Assembly: GCA_038213005.1 (NCBI GenBank)
Contig: JBBQTU010000055.1
Coordinates: 1-19,253 of the forward strand
Direction: 5' to 3'
From: JBBQTU01 sp038213005
GTDB lineage: Bacteria; Planctomycetota; Phycisphaerae; Tepidisphaerales; Tepidisphaeraceae
Length of the DNA stretch: 19,253 nucleotides
Part shown: positions 15,640 to 19,253 of the stretch, piece after piece
Layout of the letters: every line of letters begins with the position of its first letter
Numbering within the stretch: the stretch's first letter is position 1
The notes under the pieces: model-generated
The model's database searches: none
The model's input: only the letters and a program-made list of their open reading frames with translations
What the model was told of the DNA's origin: nothing
Program-made: the position numbers and the translations under genes

Positions 15640-16131
15640 TTGCCACCGGTGACTCGGACAGTTCTGAAGATCTACGCTCCCCCGACCCGGCCAATCCGGC
15701 TGACTACCGGCGGACGCGTCATTGCAGCACTGGTCGCGGTCGCATGCCTGGGCCTGATGGGTTTGTCGTTGTGGTTAAAGCCGGATCCCACCGGCGCTGG
15801 AACGCATGAGCAATTGGGGCTGCTTGGCTGCCAGACGTTAGCGGTCACCGGAGTGCCGTGTCCAAGCTGCGGCATGACCACCAGTTTCGCCTGGTTTGCC
15901 CGGGGAAATGTGGCCGCGAGTTTCTACAACCAGCCGGCCGGCTGCCTGCTGGCGATGGGCGTCTGCATGACGTTCTGGGCTGCTTTGTACGTCGCCGTGA
16001 CCGGCCGGCCGGTGTACCGCCTGCTGACGGTACTCAAGCCGCGGTTGACGATCTTGCTGGGCGCAGCGATCGTACTGGCCGCGTGGGGATGGAAGATTTA
16101 TATCCATGCCAAGGGCATGGATGGCTGGTGA
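15640..16131 (+). CDS. DUF2752 membrane protein
   Basis: A protein of up to 163 residues with three hydrophobic segments (about 27-46, 101-121 and 135-152) and the DUF2752 hallmark CPSCGMTTSF (Cys74 and Cys77), with another cysteine in LLGCQT. The cysteine pair could bind metal or be redox-active; the function of the family is not established. There is no ATG at the beginning: the start is TTG 15640 or GTG 15649, and neither has a convincing ribosome binding site. It begins 92 bases after the tRNA and is followed 8 bases later by a lipoprotein gene whose ribosome binding site overlaps this stop codon, so it heads a four-gene cluster. Confidence 0.88.
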   Translation: MPPVTRTVLKIYAPPTRPIRLTTGGRVIAALVAVACLGLMGLSLWLKPDPTGAGTHEQLGLLGCQTLAVTGVPCPSCGMTTSFAWFARGNVAASFYNQPAGCLLAMGVCMTFWAALYVAVTGRPVYRLLTVLKPRLTILLGAAIVLAAWGWKIYIHAKGMDGW

Positions 16132-16139
16132 GGCTTTTT

Positions 16140-16796
16140 ATGAGATTGTATCGCGGAAAGACTTTCGGACTCGTGCTGCTGGCCATCCTGGCCGCGACGC
16201 TGGGCGGTTGTCAACTGGTCAGTGCCGTGGGCAGTGCGATCCCCGTAACCGTTGACGCTGAATACACCGGGCTCAAAGCCCAGAAGGTTGCGGTGATGTG
16301 TTGGGTGGACCGAGGCATCCGCATCGACTACCCGCAACTGCAACTGGACACCGCAACGTTCATCCAGACGCAACTGACCAGCCATAAGGACGACAGCGAC
16401 CTCAAAAAGTCAACCTGGCCATGGGAGCCCCGCAGCGTCGTCCGCTTTCAGCGCGAACACCCGGAACTTGAGGGACGCCCAATCAACGAATATGCGCAGC
16501 GAATCACGGGCGTGACGCGGCTGATCTACATTGAGGTCGACCAGTTCTCCACTCGCGGCGACGAGACGGTCCAGCTCAAGCGCGGCCGAATGCTCGGGCG
16601 TGTGAAGGTCCTGGAGATCGCCGACGGCAAGGCGAAGATCGTCTACGAAAAGCAGAACCTGGAGGTGGCGTTCCCGCCTGATCGCCCCGATGGCGTCCTG
16701 GATATGCCCGAGCCCCAGATTTATGGCCAGACCGTCGGGCTGTTCGGCACGGCCGTCGCCCAGTTGTTCTACTCCTACCAGATAGAGCGCAAATGA
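16140..16796 (+). CDS. Lipoprotein, first of a tandem paralogous pair
   Basis: A 218-residue protein with a basic start, hydrophobic core and lipobox TLGGC (Cys24). The mature part opens QLVSAVGSAIP, has a beta strand AQKVAVMCWVDRG, a helix-like LDTATFIQTQLTSHKDD, a second strand TRLIYIEVDQF, and ends LFGTAVAQLFYSYQIERK. The order and several residues parallel the next gene. The layout (short beta strand, helix, then LIYIEV-type strand) recalls small periplasmic lipoproteins of the TolB_N/LpoB-like fold, but this is a shape argument only. GGTGAGG (16127-16133) lies 6 bases before ATG 16140 and spans the upstream stop, favouring coupled translation. The open frame extends upstream to 15858, but that part is a shadow of DUF2752. 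Confidence 0.82.
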   Translation: MRLYRGKTFGLVLLAILAATLGGCQLVSAVGSAIPVTVDAEYTGLKAQKVAVMCWVDRGIRIDYPQLQLDTATFIQTQLTSHKDDSDLKKSTWPWEPRSVVRFQREHPELEGRPINEYAQRITGVTRLIYIEVDQFSTRGDETVQLKRGRMLGRVKVLEIADGKAKIVYEKQNLEVAFPPDRPDGVLDMPEPQIYGQTVGLFGTAVAQLFYSYQIERK

Positions 16797-17461
16797 AACG
16801 GACCACACCCCGGCCGCAACGGGCGAAGATGGCGTGTCTGCTGCTGGCGCTGGCCGCACTCGTGTTGCCGGCCACCGGGTGCAACGTGCTGACGATGGTG
16901 GGACTCGTCGGCGAGGCCATCGTCCCACCAACCGAGCCGGCACAGTATGTTCCGCCCAAGACGGCGCCCATGCTCGTGCTGGTGGAAAACCGCCAGAATC
17001 CCGGCCGGGCCTGGGCCGAGAGCGAGCAGTTGGCGGCCCTGATCAGCAGCGACCTGACTACTCACAAGGTCTGCCCGGTCATCCCACAGGACAAGCTGAT
17101 CGACCTTCGCGACAAGGACCCTCTGGCGATGCGGCAGATGAGCATCACCGCGATCGGCAAAGCCGTCGAGGCGCAGCAGGTGCTGTATGTTGACGTGCTG
17201 TCGATCAATACCCCCACGATCACCGGCACGCCGTCGGCCGGTCGCGTTGAGATGCGAGTACACGTGATCGACGTCGCCACCGGCAAGACGGCCTGGCCGG
17301 TAGCCCCCAACGAACCGACGGCGATGAGCTTTGAGGCGAAAGCGCCGCTGTCCCTCGAAGAGGACCGCATCGTGGTCTTTAACGAAACGCTGCTCCGCGG
17401 CGCTGGACACAGTGTGGCCCGGCTCTTCTACGAATATGACCCCGCGGCCGACGCGCAGTAG
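16793..17461 (+). CDS. Lipoprotein, second of a tandem paralogous pair
   Basis: A 222-residue protein with signal sequence and lipobox PATGC (Cys30), then NVLTMVGLVGEAI. It has a strand APMLVLVENRQNPGRA, a helix SEQLAALISSDLTTHK, a strand QQVLYVDVLSI, a second half VEMRVHVIDVATGKTAWP, and ends RGAGHSVARLFYEYDPAADAQ. Both ends and the strand/helix order match the preceding gene (AVAQLFYSY versus SVARLFYEY; RLIYIEV versus QVLYVDV). ATG 16793 overlaps the previous stop as ATGA, so the two are probably made together and anchored in the same membrane. I cannot assign a molecular function; an envelope-assembly or stress role is only a guess from context. Confidence 0.82.
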   Translation: MKRTTPRPQRAKMACLLLALAALVLPATGCNVLTMVGLVGEAIVPPTEPAQYVPPKTAPMLVLVENRQNPGRAWAESEQLAALISSDLTTHKVCPVIPQDKLIDLRDKDPLAMRQMSITAIGKAVEAQQVLYVDVLSINTPTITGTPSAGRVEMRVHVIDVATGKTAWPVAPNEPTAMSFEAKAPLSLEEDRIVVFNETLLRGAGHSVARLFYEYDPAADAQ

Positions 17462-17468
17462 TGATTTG

Positions 17469-17978
17469 ATGTCACGCATCATCCGACACCAGCTTGGTTT
17501 CTTCCACGCCGACAACGCCACGATCGTCGGCGACGTCCTCATCGGCCAGGACGCCAATTTCTGGTTTGACGCAGTTGTCCGCGCAGATGTCGCCCGCATC
17601 GAGATCGGCGCCCGCGTCAACATCCAGGACGGCGTGCTGATTCACGCCGACAGCGGCAACTCCGTCACGATCGAGGACGATGTGAGCATCGGTCACGGCG
17701 CCGTCATCCACGGCCAGCGGATCGGCCAGGGCACCCTGGTAGGAATGGGAGCCAGAATCCTGGGTCGCACCATCATCGGCCGCGAATGCATCATCGGCGG
17801 CGGAGCGGTCGTGCCACCCGGCATGGTGGTCCCCGACGGCTCGGTGGTCCTGGGCGTCCCCGGCCGCGTAACCCGCCCCGTCAGCGACAAAGACCTGCAG
17901 CACATGCGCTGGATCCCCGGCCACTACGTCCAACTCGCCTGGCGCTGGACCCGAGGCGAGTTTCCCAGCCTGACCTAA
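17469..17978 (+). CDS. Gamma-class carbonic anhydrase-like hexapeptide-repeat protein
   Basis: A 169-residue left-handed beta-helix protein built of hexapeptide repeats (IVGDVLIGQDANFWFDAVVR, then IEIGARVNIQDGVLIH, VTIEDDVSIGHGAVIHGQ, LVGMGARILGRTIIG, ECIIGGGAVVPPGMVVP). The three zinc-ligand histidines expected in this family are present: His59, His76 and His81 (HxxxxH). Members trimerise around metal ions. Some hydrate CO2 and others (YrdA/PaaY-like) act on thioesters or have no known activity, so the reaction is not certain. The start ATG 17469 is 7 bases after the preceding stop; the frame is open upstream to 17331, but that part is a shadow. It is the last gene of the four-gene cluster, and a hairpin repeat follows 38 bases later. 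Confidence 0.92.
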   Translation: MSRIIRHQLGFFHADNATIVGDVLIGQDANFWFDAVVRADVARIEIGARVNIQDGVLIHADSGNSVTIEDDVSIGHGAVIHGQRIGQGTLVGMGARILGRTIIGRECIIGGGAVVPPGMVVPDGSVVLGVPGRVTRPVSDKDLQHMRWIPGHYVQLAWRWTRGEFPSLT

Positions 17979-18016
17979 ACGCATCCGGCCCCGCCATCTA
18001 AACTGCCGCCCCCGTA

Positions 18017-18038
18017 AAAGCGACTCTGTAGTCGCTTT
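18017..18038. repeat. Dispersed hairpin repeat, copy 2 (possible terminator)
   Basis: AAAGCGACT (18017-18025) and AGTCGCTTT (18030-18038) form a 9-bp stem around CTGT, followed by a run of C. It matches copy 1 at 1516-1535 except for one loop base and the extra closing pair. It starts 38 bases after the carbonic anhydrase stop. Confidence 0.7.
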
Positions 18039-18110
18039 CCCCCCTGCCGCTCCCCAGCAAAGCCGCCCCACAATCTCATCCCTCCCCCCAACTCTCATCT
18101 TCCATCTTTC

Positions 18111-18159
18111 AGCATTTAGCATTCAGCATTCAGCATTCAGCATTTAGCATTTAGCATTC
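18111..18159. repeat. Heptamer minisatellite, seven units of AGCATTY
   Basis: The units run AGCATTT, AGCATTC, AGCATTC, AGCATTC, AGCATTT, AGCATTT, AGCATTC with no interruption. A single related unit occurs near 12956-12966. The array varies only at the last base of the unit. Confidence 0.9.
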
Positions 18160-19165
18160 ATCCTTCCCCGCCTTCCGACCACGCCCGGAGAATACAAAGG
18201 AACTGCCGGCCGTGCCCATATAGTTTTGCAGACACAGTAGCACGTGCCGTCCCCGGCCGTAGCAATTCCGCCGGCGCAGCCGCTTCCTATGACTCTGCAC
18301 AAATATACAGGCACGCCCGAACTGCCAGCATTGCGTGATTGTGTTGCCCGCGCCCGGCCATTCGAGGATAATGAGTGGACGAAGCAGCGCGATGTCTGGG
18401 CCTGCAAATGCGCCGGGTGGTGCGACCCAGGAACGTCAGGACTAATGCGTGAACAATCGCTTTTGACCCCTTGTCCTTCCACGGTAAAGCGGCAAGAAGC
18501 TTACCGCACTCCAGGGATCCTCCGCCTGCAATGTCCTGCACCCTCACACGGGGCGTGCCCGTTTTTCCGGGCAACCCCGAAATCCAGGCCCATTGAGCAA
18601 CAGCGCACCCGTGGCACATGCGCCCTCGCTTGTAGCAATTGCCGTCTCGCGGCGGCGAGTCCTTACTCCGCTGCTGCTCGATCGGGGCGGCCGACCTCCA
18701 CATCGCGAGCCCGCCCGGACAAACAGACATGCCCCACTCACACACTCACACTCGCCGTGGCCCAAGCTCGATTGTCCCAAACTGCCGGAAGTTGTGGAAG
18801 TTGCCGCCGGTATCCGGGCACCAGGCCTGCTGAGAGTGAACCACCCCCTCACACCCGGCGGCTCTTCCTGCTGCACGAAGGGCCGGGCCCACCGGCCGGC
18901 TGCCCGCAGGGTTGGCTTTGTGCCGTCGCAGCGACTCACGGGGCGGTCAAAACCATTGCCTCGTCCCCCGCCGATTCCCATTCATGTGTTCATATGGGAT
19001 GTCACTTTATCTGGCTTCCCTGCCGCTGGCCGCCATCGCCGTCGGCATCGGCGAAATGGTCCTGACGCGCTCCTGAGCTCAGCGTGACAAGAACTGATCC
19101 ACGGCTCGGTCAATCAGTGGCAGCCAATGGCATGTTGCCGCACAAGCCCGATGCCACGGTATTAT

Positions 19166-19197
19166 GCTTTGACCCTTTATGTTGGCTGACCCTTTAT
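19166..19197. repeat. Tandem copies of GCTTTGACCCTTTAT
   Basis: GCTTTGACCCTTTAT at 19166-19180 and a shorter form GCTGACCCTTTAT at 19185-19197. The same 15-mer occurs at 12313-12327, and a variant GCTTTTGACCCCTT at 18459-18472. Confidence 0.6.
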
Positions 19198-19253
19198 CTT
19201 GGCCTTCCCCCCAATAAGCTAGGATGTCCCCCTGCTTTCCCCCCTTCCTGCTT

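Larger units (their letters stand above)
17979..19253. other. Right-hand spacer with dispersed short repeats
   Basis: About 1.27 kb to the window edge. No frame shows recognisable protein features; translations are rich in Pro, Arg and Ser with no domain or signal. It holds the hairpin repeat, the heptamer array and four copies of a TTTGACCC-type motif (18459-18472 variant, 19166-19180, 19185-19197; also at 12313-12327). The start of the next gene may lie beyond the edge. Confidence 0.6.

Noticed and set aside
8915..18159. CRISPR array
   Set aside because: The tandem repeats have 7-base units with no spacers and no cas genes nearby.
18244..19087. Frames of 273, 164 and 145 codons at the right end
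   Set aside because: Overlapping frames on both strands, Pro/Arg/Ser/Cys-rich, with no signal, helix pattern or motif.

Overview
The window is GC-rich chromosomal DNA (roughly 60% or more by eye). It carries housekeeping and envelope genes separated by long, repeat-littered intergenic stretches. Several features suggest a planctomycete, perhaps of the Phycisphaerae group: many small lipoproteins, a DUF2752 protein, sulfatase-modifying-factor-like (SUMF1/FGE-fold) proteins, a Gfo/Idh/MocA oxidoreductase, and a mix of genes with and without Shine-Dalgarno sites. That assignment is an inference; there is no rRNA gene or ribosomal-protein gene to confirm it.

Layout. (1) 1-3.2 kb, mostly plus strand: the C-terminal end of an unidentified gene, a secreted L,D-transpeptidase (YkuD family), an amidohydrolase-2 family protein, and a lipoprotein overlapping it by ATGA. 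(2) 3.3-5.2 kb: a bifunctional homocysteine S-methyltransferase / methylenetetrahydrofolate reductase, which joins one-carbon metabolism to methionine synthesis in one chain. (3) 5.3-8.2 kb: a ComF-type phosphoribosyltransferase (minus) diverging from a Gfo/Idh/MocA oxidoreductase (plus), then a convergent minus-strand membrane-anchored protein of unknown function. (4) 8.2-9.2 kb: non-coding DNA with dyads, hairpins and 7-bp tandem repeats. (5) 9.2-12.2 kb: a secreted lipoprotein esterase with Ig-like and CBM9-like C-terminal domains, a broken SUMF1-domain remnant, then an intact secreted SUMF1-domain protein with a strong hairpin after it. (6) 12.2-13.2 kb: repeat-rich spacer. (7) 13.2-14.6 kb, minus: a CNNM/CorC-type membrane protein with a CBS pair. 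(8) 14.6-15.5 kb: spacer with a compound inverted repeat. (9) 15.5-18.0 kb: tRNA-Gly(CCC), followed by a tight four-gene cluster of a DUF2752 membrane protein, two lipoproteins that look like tandem paralogues, and a gamma-class carbonic anhydrase-like protein. (10) 18.0-19.25 kb: spacer with a hairpin repeat, a heptamer minisatellite and short dispersed repeats.

I do not see a defence island, prophage, CRISPR array, biosynthetic cluster or intact transposon. The most unusual material is (a) the dispersed and tandem repeat families in the spacers, including a hairpin element copied behind two genes about 16.5 kb apart and a roughly 37-bp element present in opposite orientations in two spacers; (b) the two-lipoprotein, DUF2752 and carbonic-anhydrase cluster; and (c) the decayed SUMF1 fragment lodged between the esterase and the intact SUMF1 gene. 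All functional names come from reading motifs in the translated sequence. No database search was run.
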